Source: Bacillus sp. OK048
Lineage (GTDB): Bacteria; Bacillota; Bacilli; Bacillales; Cytobacillaceae
DNA length: 64,000 nt
Assembly: GCF_900103525.1 (NCBI RefSeq)
Contig: NZ_FNHN01000013.1
Location: 1 to 64,000, forward strand
Direction of reading: 5' to 3'
Positions within the stretch are counted from its first letter, which is position 1; every line of letters begins with the position of its first letter. This document shows positions 55,411 through 63,539 of this stretch, in pieces. Position numbers and translations under genes: made by a program. The notes under the pieces are model-generated. The model was given only the letters and a program-made list of their open reading frames with translations, was not told where the DNA came from and did no database searches.

Positions 55411-56100
55411 ATGGGGAAAATAGAATGACCTACTCTATACCGAACCAAGCTGTAGATGTTTTGTTACCAATTGAAGAATAGCTTGGTTCAGATTTCGTAT
55501 AGCTTCTGGTCTAAGTTCGGGAGCTGGTCTCGTTGTCATTTATTTCCCTCATTTTCTATTCGCTTGTCCTGAAAGAACGTAATAGACGGAATAATGGTTT
55601 TATTAGTAAAGTTTTCAACGGAAAATGGGCGTTGATTTGATAAAGGTTTGATAATATTCTGTAGAACTATGCAAGTCTATGATGAACAGTACGAATATGT
55701 TGTGTAATAAAATATCTTGTTGAACCGAGATGGAGCTGCCGACGTATAGGCAGCTCTTTGTTGTTTCGCTGGAAAGGGTAACAAAACACGAAGAAGACAT
55801 ATGCATAATATTATGCAGTATTATATATGAATTTGGTAATGGGTCGGAGAGAAAGGAAAACCCACGAAGGGTAATCCTCGAATCGATTAAAGACAACCAA
55901 CAAAGGTCAAGTTGGGTTGGAGATTCGCAATTCTAATAGTTTCAACAAATCCTGTAATAGAAAACCTGATCAACTTGCTAAATGTAATCTTTTGCTGGTC
56001 CATTACCAACTGTTACTTTATCAATTTTCCTGAAGGTAAGTCAAAAATGATTAAAAGCAGAAACCAAAAGAGCTTTTAGTCACTCTCTATGGATTTACTT
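55411..56100. other. intergenic region after the BclA-like gene
   Basis: Contains a 9-bp hairpin GAACCAAGC / GCTTGGTTC (55442-55489) that may terminate the BclA-like gene and a strong orphan hairpin GAGCTGCC / GGCAGCTC (55733-55756) with a T-rich tail. No ORF with a good ribosome-binding site and family match was found. Confidence 0.5.
55733..55766 (+). terminator. orphan rho-independent terminator
   Basis: GAGCTGCC / GGCAGCTC stem, 8-nt loop, TTTGTTGTTT tail. No recognised gene ends directly before it, so it may mark a small RNA or a lost gene. Confidence 0.55.
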
Positions 56101-56979
56101 TTAATCTGGATTGTTACATCTACTCTTTCTTATCTTCAAAATTACATGTATCACAGCAACTACCCAAAGGATTGCAAGCGCAAAATAAGTGAATAGACTT
56201 ATTGTTTGAGATACATTTAGTGACCCTAATAAAGTTCTGATATTAGTGATAATTATAATTCCACCAACAAGAATTCCTAAAAGGTTGGTGGGTATTATTT
56301 TGACTAACCAAGCAGCGATAGGTGCTGCTATAATACCACCAATCATTAATGCTATTACCCATTGAATATTAATTTGTGTCCATCCTAAGGTTAAAAGAAA
56401 ACCCAGTGTAGATGATACAGCAATTGCAAATTCACTTGTATCTACCGACCCAATTACTTTTCTTGTTTCCATCGTGTTGCTTGTTAGTAATACAGGTGTT
56501 GCGATTGGACCCCATCCTCCACCTCCAGTAGAATCAAAAAAGCCAGCAATAAAGCCGAGAGGTATCAACTGCTTTTTTCCCATTTTCTTTTTTGAAAGTT
56601 GTTCGGAAGAATTTAATTTAAATAGAAAACGATAAATGACAAAGACACCCAATATTAACAGAAAAAAGGACACATAGGGTTTAACGATATCACCAGGAAT
56701 GCTGCCTAAAAAACAGGCACCTAGAAAAGCCCCAATAGAACCAGGTATTATTAATCTATAGATAACTTGTTTATCCACGTTTCCAAATCGAATGTGCGAA
56801 ATTCCCGATGCAGCAGTAGTAACTACTTCTGCCATGTGAACAGAAGCAGAGGCAACAGCAGGTGCAATACCAAACATAAGTAATAATGAGGTTGAGGTAA
56901 CTCCATAGGCCATACCTAAGGAACCATCTACTAACTGTGCTACCAATCCAATTAAAGCAAGAATTATTAGCCTTCTCAA
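56101..56979 (-). CDS. TauE/SafE (TSUP) family sulfite/organosulfonate exporter
   Basis: A 292-aa membrane protein of the TSUP family with two half-repeats and about eight helices. The N-terminal motif LVDGSLGMAYGVTSTSLL and the central GFFDSTGGGGWGP are the family's paired signatures. It probably exports sulfite, sulfoacetate or a related anion. The start is TTG 56979 after AAAGGAGAGG. Single gene on the minus strand, inserted among spore-surface genes with no other sulfur genes nearby. Confidence 0.87.
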   Translation of the reverse strand: MRRLIILALIGLVAQLVDGSLGMAYGVTSTSLLLMFGIAPAVASASVHMAEVVTTAASGISHIRFGNVDKQVIYRLIIPGSIGAFLGACFLGSIPGDIVKPYVSFFLLILGVFVIYRFLFKLNSSEQLSKKKMGKKQLIPLGFIAGFFDSTGGGGWGPIATPVLLTSNTMETRKVIGSVDTSEFAIAVSSTLGFLLTLGWTQINIQWVIALMIGGIIAAPIAAWLVKIIPTNLLGILVGGIIIITNIRTLLGSLNVSQTISLFTYFALAILWVVAVIHVILKIRKSRCNNPD

Positions 56980-57062
56980 AAAAACCTCTCCTTTTGAACA
57001 ATTTCCTGAATAGACAAATAAAGTAATAAATGAGCTATCAAAATGAATAAGACTTTTTGTAA

Positions 57063-57368
57063 TTGTTAACTTATCTAATAAAGTTTCTAACCTACAATAT
57101 GAGAGGACAAAATAGAGGGTTCCAGTATATGAATATAAGGTGGGCCTTTAAAACCATTATGGGCAGAGTAAGAATTGATGATGTTGCAACTAACTTAGGT
57201 GGCTATGCTCAAGGAAACTTAACTCTACCAGGGGTAAAAATAATTGAACCTAAGGTCAATGCAATCTCTAACTCACTATCGGTATTACTTTTATTCGAAA
57301 AATTTAAAAAACATCTTCTAGTACAATCGTACAAGCAAAAAAAAGTTAATTCATATAATGTATTATGA
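57063..57368 (+). CDS. unrecognised ORF of 101 codons
   Basis: An open frame with possible start at 57063 or at ATG 57099. It contains RIDDVATNLGGYAQGN and a basic tail. No domain, signal or convincing ribosome-binding site. It directly precedes a small gene that has both. Likely a spurious or remnant frame. Confidence 0.25.
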   Translation: MLTYLIKFLTYNMRGQNRGFQYMNIRWAFKTIMGRVRIDDVATNLGGYAQGNLTLPGVKIIEPKVNAISNSLSVLLLFEKFKKHLLVQSYKQKKVNSYNVL

Positions 57369-57383
57369 AAGTGAGGTGCTCTT

Positions 57384-57545
57384 ATGTGTTTATGCCATGA
57401 GTTTAATAAACGATTTTCACCTAATGGCTTGTACCATGGAAGAGTTGTACAATCAACATATGGTAAAAATGCAAAATTAGTTCCACCCCAAGTAATGGTG
57501 AAACAAACAACAGAGATTTATAAGAGGTACGGGAAAAACAAGTAA
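57384..57545 (+). CDS. small hypothetical protein (53 aa) with own terminator
   Basis: A 53-codon frame from ATG 57384 to TAA 57543-57545. GTGAGG lies 8 nt upstream and a perfect terminator begins 11 bp after the stop, which supports a real gene. The product is basic with MCLCHEF at the start and ends YKRYGKNK. I do not recognise a family. Confidence 0.55.
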   Translation: MCLCHEFNKRFSPNGLYHGRVVQSTYGKNAKLVPPQVMVKQTTEIYKRYGKNK

Positions 57546-57555
57546 AGAGGTATAA

Positions 57556-57587
57556 AAAAAGCGATTGTAGTCTACAATCGCTTTTTG
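57556..57587 (+). terminator. terminator of the 53-aa gene
   Basis: AAAAGCGATTGTAG / CTACAATCGCTTTT perfect stem with a minimal loop and T-rich tail. Confidence 0.85.
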
Positions 57588-57768
57588 CTTTATATCAGTG
57601 TATTTGCCCGTTTCAAAGTTCTTGTTTTTTCATTACTATATATAGATAAATGTCCGAAACCAATTTACCCATTGATTCATAACATATTTGTAACGGATAA
57701 AAGAGCTGTAAAAATTTTAAAATTATATTGTCCGCTTTTTGGAAACACCTGTTACAGGGGGATTAGCA

Positions 57769-57921
57769 ATGTATATGGACAAATTGGAACGAGGAAAACA
57801 GCGAGTCCTTATACAGAAATATAAAGGAATTAATCGAAAACGAGCATCTCCGAATTACAATGGCAACAAGCGCTCAAAAATGGTCAATAGAGAAATGGGG
57901 CATAGAGACAATGATAGCTAA
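57769..57921 (+). CDS. small basic hypothetical protein (50 aa)
   Basis: ATG 57769 with GGGGG 8 nt upstream; the product is Lys/Arg-rich (KLERGKQRVLIQKYKGINRK region) and ends near the start of the repeat protein (38 bp gap). No family is recognised. It may be a short upstream gene of the same transcript. Confidence 0.35.
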   Translation: MYMDKLERGKQRVLIQKYKGINRKRASPNYNGNKRSKMVNREMGHRDNDS

Positions 57922-57959
57922 GACACTAGCGATTTATAAACAAGTTATTCAAACCCAAA

Positions 57960-58772
57960 ATGGAGATGATGTTGTTGAGACATAACTATAGAAGAGTTGC
58001 GCAATATATGAAAATACTTCAATGGCGACGAAATCAACTACTTTCAAGACGACAACAAACAAGGACATATCATTACCCTAGAAGACCGATGCAACAAACA
58101 AGGGCATATCCTTACACTGGAAGACCCATACAGCGAGCACAAACCCAACCTTACACTGGAAGACCCATACAGCGAGCACAAACCCAACCTTACACTGGAA
58201 GACCCATACAGCGAGCACAAACCCAACCTTATACTGGAAGACCCATACAGCGAGCACAAATCCAACCTTATACTGGAAGACCCATACAGCGAGCACAAAC
58301 TCAACCTTATACTGGAAGACCCATACAGCGAGCACAAACCCAACCTTATACTGGAAAACCAATACAGCGAGCACAAACCCAACCTTATACTGGAAGACCA
58401 ATACAGCGAGCACAAGCCCAGCCTTATACTGGAAGACCAATACAGCGAGCGCAAACTCAACCTTATACTGGAAAACCAATACAGCAAGCGCAAACCCAAC
58501 CTTATCTTCATGCTGGAAGAACGATTCAGCAAAACAAAGCAAACCTTCACACACGGAGGCCAATTCAGAAAGCTAGACCGAACAGGCACCCGAACAATGC
58601 AAGTAAACAAAAAAATAAAACAAATCCACGAACGAGCTTTTTCAAACCACATGAACTCTTACAATTTGCTCCAAAAAAAGACAGAGTAATGTGGGAATTG
58701 ATTATTAGCAGACTACCTTCAGACTATTCTATACCTGATCCAGAATTTATTAAATTATATCAATCTATATGA
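57960..58772 (+). CDS. Pro/Gln/Arg-rich repeat protein, possible spore-coat protein
   Basis: A 270-aa protein. The basic N-terminus (about 1-50) leads to ten near-identical 13-residue repeats PYTGRPIQRAQTQ (about 51-180), a degenerate tail of repeats, and a C-terminal ~55-residue unique part (KPHELLQFAPKKDR ... PDPEFIKLYQSI). Charge is strongly positive and there is no signal peptide. Low-complexity basic or Tyr/Gln-rich repeats are common in spore-coat proteins; that role is inferred from neighbours. The start is uncertain among 57960, 57969 and TTG 57972. The minus strand is open over the repeats but lacks a start site. Confidence 0.6.
   Translation: MEMMLLRHNYRRVAQYMKILQWRRNQLLSRRQQTRTYHYPRRPMQQTRAYPYTGRPIQRAQTQPYTGRPIQRAQTQPYTGRPIQRAQTQPYTGRPIQRAQIQPYTGRPIQRAQTQPYTGRPIQRAQTQPYTGKPIQRAQTQPYTGRPIQRAQAQPYTGRPIQRAQTQPYTGKPIQQAQTQPYLHAGRTIQQNKANLHTRRPIQKARPNRHPNNASKQKNKTNPRTSFFKPHELLQFAPKKDRVMWELIISRLPSDYSIPDPEFIKLYQSI
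58110..58499 (+). repeat. ten tandem 39-bp repeats
   Basis: Units read CCTTACACTGGAAGACCCAT + ACAGCGAGCACAAACCCAA with few substitutions, encoding PYTGRPIQRAQTQ. The multiple of three keeps frame on any copy-number change. The units have no spacers, so this is not a CRISPR array. Confidence 0.85.
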
Positions 58773-58972
58773 TTTGAAAATATTAAAAGAGTAACGAGAG
58801 ATTTCATTCTCTTTCGTTACTTATTATTTTATTTTTGCATTTGAAAGTAAGCACATCTTGGAGGGTCACATTCCTAAATAGAAAAATCAGGTCCTCCATT
58901 TTAATTTTTTCGTAAATTGTACAAGCAATTGGAACTATCATTTCATTTATTGTAATAAAGGAGGTGAAAGAT

Positions 58973-59425
58973 ATGGTTACTGTAAAATCTTTTAGCTTTA
59001 ATGAAGCAGCTATAGGTAGTTTTTCTCTTCCACTTACGTTGCCTGCAGGACAAGAGTTTTTTTTAACTTCCATAATAGCGAGCAATATTGCACCGGGAGA
59101 CCAATTAAAATTTGATGGTACAATCGGTTGGTCAGTAAATGCAGTTTTACCAGGATTAGCTGAATTAATTATACGAATACGACGAGGCAGTTCTACCGGA
59201 CCCGTTGTTTTTGAAACTAGTGACAACCTTTTCCTAAGTGTAAACTTAGGAGGAAGTCTACTAGGAAATATAACTACTTCCGTGAATCATGCTGAAATTG
59301 CCCAAGTTGGTACTCCTACCTCTGAAACTTATTTTTTAACGGCAAGATTTCAGAATCTCCTAAATATAGGTACAACATCTATTGTAGGTCCTGTTCATTT
59401 TAGTGGTACCGTTTATGGTCCTTAA
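58973..59425 (+). CDS. small beta-rich protein in the spore-surface locus
   Basis: A 150-aa protein, start ATG 58973 with AAGGAGG 8 nt upstream. It is rich in alternating hydrophobic strands (FSLPLTLPAGQEFFLTSIIA, IIRIRRGSSTGPVVFETSDN, HFSGTVYGP) suggesting a jelly-roll or TNF-like sandwich similar in style to exosporium ExsF or BclA C-terminal domains, but I cannot match it to a family. No signal peptide. It sits between the repeat protein and glycosyltransferases and ends at a clear terminator. Confidence 0.6.
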   Translation: MVTVKSFSFNEAAIGSFSLPLTLPAGQEFFLTSIIASNIAPGDQLKFDGTIGWSVNAVLPGLAELIIRIRRGSSTGPVVFETSDNLFLSVNLGGSLLGNITTSVNHAEIAQVGTPTSETYFLTARFQNLLNIGTTSIVGPVHFSGTVYGP

Positions 59426-59473
59426 ATCCTCGCATACTTGACTTAGCTAAATAGTATTCGTCGTTCTATGTTA

Positions 59474-59525
59474 AGGGGCTGACCCAAAAGGCACATTTTG
59501 TTCCTTTTGGGTTGAGCTCTTTTTA
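59474..59525 (+). terminator. terminator after the beta-rich protein gene
   Basis: GCTGACCCAAAAGG / CCTTTTGGGTTGAGC stem with one bulge and a TCTTTTT tail. The following 59526-59718 contain only a 35-codon frame (59565-59672) without a ribosome-binding site. Confidence 0.8.
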
Positions 59526-59718
59526 GTCGGTACAAAAAACAAAAAAATCGGTCCAAACTGGTAGATGGAAGTTCGTCACAAAGAGCCTTCCAACAAAGAC
59601 TTGAAAAAGGCCCGCCAGCAAATGAAAGAAGACTTGAAGGAATTATTTATTTGTCCCATGCCAAATGAATGATCCATACATATGATGCAGTACCTACAGT
59701 TTAAAGCGAGGCTCTAAC

Positions 59719-60837
59719 ATGAAAATCCTAATCACATCTAAAACATATCCAGGGGTAATAGGAGTATCAACATACATTGAGCAACTGTTGCAAGGATTAA
59801 AACTTCACGGCCATCATGTTGATTTTTTCATCCATAATCCTTTCTTAAAAAATCCTTATAGTAATTATAGGAGGAAAACAACCAATCATTATCTTGATAA
59901 CTATCAAGCTGCTGCTTCTCATTTACCTTTTGTTCAATATGACATTGTTCATTCACAGGGTATCATTCCAACTGTTGCCGTTTCGCGAATTTTGCCTAAT
60001 CATATTCCATTAGTGAATTCCCTGCACGGTGCCTTAACTTTTAACTCGCTAATCAACGGAGGATTAAGAAAAAACACACCCTCCTGGCAACAAAGCCTAG
60101 CTCTTGAATCTAGGGCAGTTTCGTCCAGTGATATTTGCATTGTTGGTTCAAAATGGTTAAAAAATGTATTGTTACAGGATTATAAAGTACCTGAAACCCA
60201 ACAATTTTCCATTATTCCATACGGATTAAATATTGAAGAGTTTAATAAAAAAATGCAGATGCCTCCTTCCATTCTCAGACCAATAAATAAGTTTGTTATC
60301 GCCTGCACGGCTAGATTAGTTCCGTTAAAAGGACATAAATACCTACTAGACGCTCTAGTAAAATTAAAACGCCATCGACAAGATTGGGTGTGCTGGCTAA
60401 TTGGGGATGGACCTCTGAGTAATCAACTAAAACAGCTAGCGAATAAACTAGGTCTCCAAGATTATATAAAATTTCTTGGTAATCAAAACAATATCCCCGC
60501 TTTATTAAACCAAATAGATTTATTTGTTTTCCCAAGTTTGCAGGATAATTTTCCTTATGGAGTTATGGAAGCACAAATAGCAGGTGTCCCTGTTATAGCG
60601 ACAGATGCAGGGGGAATACCCGAAATGATCCATAATGGAACGTCTGGACTGATCTCCCCCAAATATAATAGCGATTCACTATTCCAAAATATGAAAACTC
60701 TTATTGAAAATGCTAACCTTCGAGGAGTTTTAGCAAATAATGCGAAAAGCTGGGCAATGGAATACTGTTCACAAGAAAAAATGATTACAAACACCATCGC
60801 GGTTTATCAAAAAGCCTTACAAATGAAAAATGTATAA
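59719..60837 (+). CDS. glycosyltransferase family 4 protein (1)
   Basis: A GT-B retaining glycosyltransferase, 372 aa. The N-terminal Rossmann domain has the typical opening MKILITSKTYPGVIGVSTYI; the C-terminal nucleotide-sugar domain has LVPLKGHKYLLDAL, LIGDGPL, FPSLQDNFPYGVMEAQIAG (the EX7E-type acidic pair) and TDAGGIPE. AAGCGAGG lies upstream of the ATG. About 50% similar to the next gene over the C-terminal domain. Near BclA-like genes it is a good candidate for exosporium glycan synthesis; donor and acceptor are unknown. Confidence 0.85.
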   Translation: MKILITSKTYPGVIGVSTYIEQLLQGLKLHGHHVDFFIHNPFLKNPYSNYRRKTTNHYLDNYQAAASHLPFVQYDIVHSQGIIPTVAVSRILPNHIPLVNSLHGALTFNSLINGGLRKNTPSWQQSLALESRAVSSSDICIVGSKWLKNVLLQDYKVPETQQFSIIPYGLNIEEFNKKMQMPPSILRPINKFVIACTARLVPLKGHKYLLDALVKLKRHRQDWVCWLIGDGPLSNQLKQLANKLGLQDYIKFLGNQNNIPALLNQIDLFVFPSLQDNFPYGVMEAQIAGVPVIATDAGGIPEMIHNGTSGLISPKYNSDSLFQNMKTLIENANLRGVLANNAKSWAMEYCSQEKMITNTIAVYQKALQMKNV

Positions 60838-60904
60838 ATAAAAAACTAGCTCTCAAAGAAACTACGTAGATATGATGAAGTGACCAAAACGAGGGGTCAG
60901 ATAT

Positions 60905-60985
60905 TTGAAAAATTTATTTATGTGTACAGAATGTGTTTCCCCAAAAGAAGCTCTCCCGCTTAATAATCTTATGATAAAAAATTAA
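60905..60985 (+). CDS. possible 26-residue peptide with CxxC
   Basis: TTG 60905 with GAGGGG 8 nt upstream; encodes a peptide with MCTECVSPKEAL and ends 27 bp before the second glycosyltransferase start. The ribosome-binding site and CxxC are suggestive only. Confidence 0.25.
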   Translation: MKNLFMCTECVSPKEALPLNNLMIKN

Positions 60986-61011
60986 TGTACCACAAAGGAA
61001 TGAGTGATTTA

Positions 61012-62268
61012 ATGAAAATCTTATTGGCGACTTATTGGGCTTTACCGCAACTAGGTGGTGTATGGACATTGATGTGCGAAATCAAAGAGAGATTAGAGTC
61101 TTATGGACATGAAGTGGATATTTTAGGAAACTGCCAAGATTCTTCAGGTTATCAAATAATTAATAAAAATTTAGTTATTAAAAAAGAGCAGCTTATTCCT
61201 GTACTAAGTACTCCTATAAACCGTCAAAGTTCTCTAGTAGCAAATGTGAATAAAGTAGGATTTGACTTCGAACTTGATCTATACTGTATGGAACTTGCTG
61301 TATCTTATTTTGGCTTGGAACAATATGACATTATCCATACTCATGATGTAATATCCTCTAGGTGCATGAGTAGAGTCAAACCAAAACAGACACCTTTATT
61401 TACAAGTATTCATGGAGTCTTAGCAAGAGAAATTATTCGATTCAATAAATTTCACAATCCTAATGTATCCATTGAAGAGATACTGAAATCTACAGGTTGG
61501 CTACAAGCCTGGGTACTAGATAAATTAGGTTCCCATTCTGCAGATTTAATCCATTTTTCTTCTACATGGACTAAGGACATCTTTATCGAAGATTATGGTC
61601 TATCTAATGATCGAATTGTTACTTTTCAATATGGAATGAATATTGATGAATTCTCAAATAAAATGAATCATCCTACTGAGATAAAAAAACCGCAGGATAA
61701 GAAAGTAATAATCTATACCGGAAGACTTGTGGACTTAAAAGGTGTACAAATATTATTACCTGCGCTTTCACAGTTAAAAAAAGAGCGAGAAGATTGGGTT
61801 TGTTGGATTGCAGGTGATGGTGTCATGAAGTTACCCCTGCAAAAACTATCTGCTCAATTAAATTTAAACGAATTTGTAGAGTTTTTAGGAGCTCGAGATG
61901 ATATTCCAGCATTATTAAAACAGTCGGATATATTTGTACTGCCAAGTTTACAAGATAACATGCCGCTCTCCCTAATCGAAGCTCAAATTGCTGGTAAAGC
62001 TTCCGTCATAAGTGATGCAGGTGGTCTACCAGATATGGTTAAACATGGTGAAACAGGTTTAATTGCTCCGGCGGGTGAAAGCGAACCATTATTTGAACAC
62101 CTAAAAACTTTGTTAGAAAATGATTCATATCGAAATAAATTAGCCGATAATGCAAAACAATGGGCCTTTAAACACTGGTCAATAGATTTAATGACCGAGA
62201 GACTCCTGAAAATTTATAAGAATATGATAGAAAATGATGATAATACAATTGGTCAATTAGATTTATAA
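61012..62268 (+). CDS. glycosyltransferase family 4 protein (2)
   Basis: A 418-aa GT4 enzyme, paralogous to 59719-60837: EDWVCWIAGDG against QDWVCWLIGDG, DIPALLKQSDIFVLPSLQDN against NIPALLNQIDLFVFPSLQDN, SDAGGLPDM against TDAGGIPEM. The start at ATG 61012 matches the paralogue's MKIL start; upstream ATGs at 60985 and 61000 are in frame. The N-terminal half differs more, which suggests a different acceptor. Same strand as the neighbours, 174 bp after the first gene. Confidence 0.85.
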   Translation: MKILLATYWALPQLGGVWTLMCEIKERLESYGHEVDILGNCQDSSGYQIINKNLVIKKEQLIPVLSTPINRQSSLVANVNKVGFDFELDLYCMELAVSYFGLEQYDIIHTHDVISSRCMSRVKPKQTPLFTSIHGVLAREIIRFNKFHNPNVSIEEILKSTGWLQAWVLDKLGSHSADLIHFSSTWTKDIFIEDYGLSNDRIVTFQYGMNIDEFSNKMNHPTEIKKPQDKKVIIYTGRLVDLKGVQILLPALSQLKKEREDWVCWIAGDGVMKLPLQKLSAQLNLNEFVEFLGARDDIPALLKQSDIFVLPSLQDNMPLSLIEAQIAGKASVISDAGGLPDMVKHGETGLIAPAGESEPLFEHLKTLLENDSYRNKLADNAKQWAFKHWSIDLMTERLLKIYKNMIENDDNTIGQLDL

Positions 62269-62552
62269 ACAAATGGACTACACACCTATAAAAAAATAAA
62301 AAGGATGAACTCACTTATTGGGGATAGCACAGCAATTTTCACGGAGAATTAGTACGTTAAAGAGGGTTCCTTTAAAAATACAGCGTAATACAAAGGTTTG
62401 AAAAATACCCCATACAAAAGAAAACGAAGATAAAAAAGATAATAGTAAATTCTTGATATTATTTTCCGTTTTTACCAATCTGGTTAAACGCGTAGAGCAT
62501 GTACTCTTTTTTAACATAAGATAGTAAGAAGTTAAAGGGAGGTGGAGATACA

Positions 62553-63539
62553 TTGTTCGAAAACAGCACTGTTTTGGTGACTGGAGGTACGGGATCATGG
62601 GGGTATGAACTAGTAAAACAGTTACTTAAATTAAATCCAAAGGAAATTAGAATTTTCTCAAGAAATGAGTCAAATCAGGTTGAAATGAAAAGGGCTATTA
62701 ATAATCCAAAACTAACCTTTATTATTGGTGATATAAAGGAAATTGATTCATTAATGTCTGCAAGCAAGGGAGTGGAATATATCTTTCATCTGGCGGCATT
62801 GAAGCATGTTCCTATTTGCGAGGTACAACCCTATGAAGCTCTAAAAATAAACATAATAGGGACACAGAATGTAATTGATGCAGCTATCTATAATAATATA
62901 AAAAAGGTTATCTATGTTTCTACCGATAAGGTTGCCGATCCATCGAATTTTTACGGTCTTAGCAAGGCAATGGGAGAAAAATTGACAATTCACGCCAATA
63001 TACTGGGGTCGAAAACAAAGTTTGTCAGTTTAAGAGGAGGAAATCTTCTTGGTTCGAGCGGGAGTGTAGTCCCACTTTTTCAAAAACAGATCAAAGAAAA
63101 ATCAAAAATCAGCATTACTGACCCTAATATGACGCGTTTTTTCCTAACAGTTGAAGATGCAATAAAGTTGCTTTTTAGAGCAGCTATAGACAGTGTTGGC
63201 GGTGAGATATTTGTCATGAAAATGCCATCATGTAGGATTGAGGATCTAGCACATGTCCTTATTGAATCTTCCGGTGGAAAAAATGTGGAAATTGAGTTAA
63301 CGGGTATACGGGCAGGTGAAAAACTGCATGAAATTCTGTTTTCTGAATATGAAAGCAAATATACGATTGATTACGATGACCAGTATTACGTGATTCTTCC
63401 TTCATTACCAATAGAGAAATTAGATAAGCACTATTCAAAATATCCAAAGGCGGCGCTTAAAGTATACAGATCCGACCAATCATTTATGACCAAAGATCAA
63501 ATAAGACAAATGTTATTTAATGGCGGTTTTTTAGCGTGA
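62553..63539 (+). CDS. NAD-dependent sugar-nucleotide 4,6-dehydratase (CapD/PseB-like)
   Basis: An extended SDR of the polysaccharide-biosynthesis branch (328 aa). Cofactor loop TGGTGSWGYE (about 9-18), AALKHVP after the fourth strand, STDK with the catalytic Thr/Asp/Lys variant, and FYGLSKAMGE with the Tyr-Lys pair. RFFLTVEDAI is the substrate-side segment of UDP-GlcNAc 4,6-dehydratases/5-epimerases. TTG start after GGGAGGTGGAG. It makes a deoxy- or amino-sugar precursor, probably for surface glycans. GTGA overlap with the next gene. Confidence 0.87.
   Translation: MFENSTVLVTGGTGSWGYELVKQLLKLNPKEIRIFSRNESNQVEMKRAINNPKLTFIIGDIKEIDSLMSASKGVEYIFHLAALKHVPICEVQPYEALKINIIGTQNVIDAAIYNNIKKVIYVSTDKVADPSNFYGLSKAMGEKLTIHANILGSKTKFVSLRGGNLLGSSGSVVPLFQKQIKEKSKISITDPNMTRFFLTVEDAIKLLFRAAIDSVGGEIFVMKMPSCRIEDLAHVLIESSGGKNVEIELTGIRAGEKLHEILFSEYESKYTIDYDDQYYVILPSLPIEKLDKHYSKYPKAALKVYRSDQSFMTKDQIRQMLFNGGFLA

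Noticed and set aside
55615..55936. Short frames on both strands after the BclA-like gene
   Set aside because: No ribosome-binding sites or recognisable domains; an orphan hairpin interrupts them.
58110..58499. Regular 39-bp repeats as a CRISPR array
   Set aside because: The units are contiguous with no unique spacers, stay in one reading frame, and no cas genes are nearby.
58044..58652. Minus-strand frames of 202 and 161 codons across the 39-bp repeats
   Set aside because: They exist because the 39-bp period keeps every frame open; no start site, and the low-complexity product has no family.
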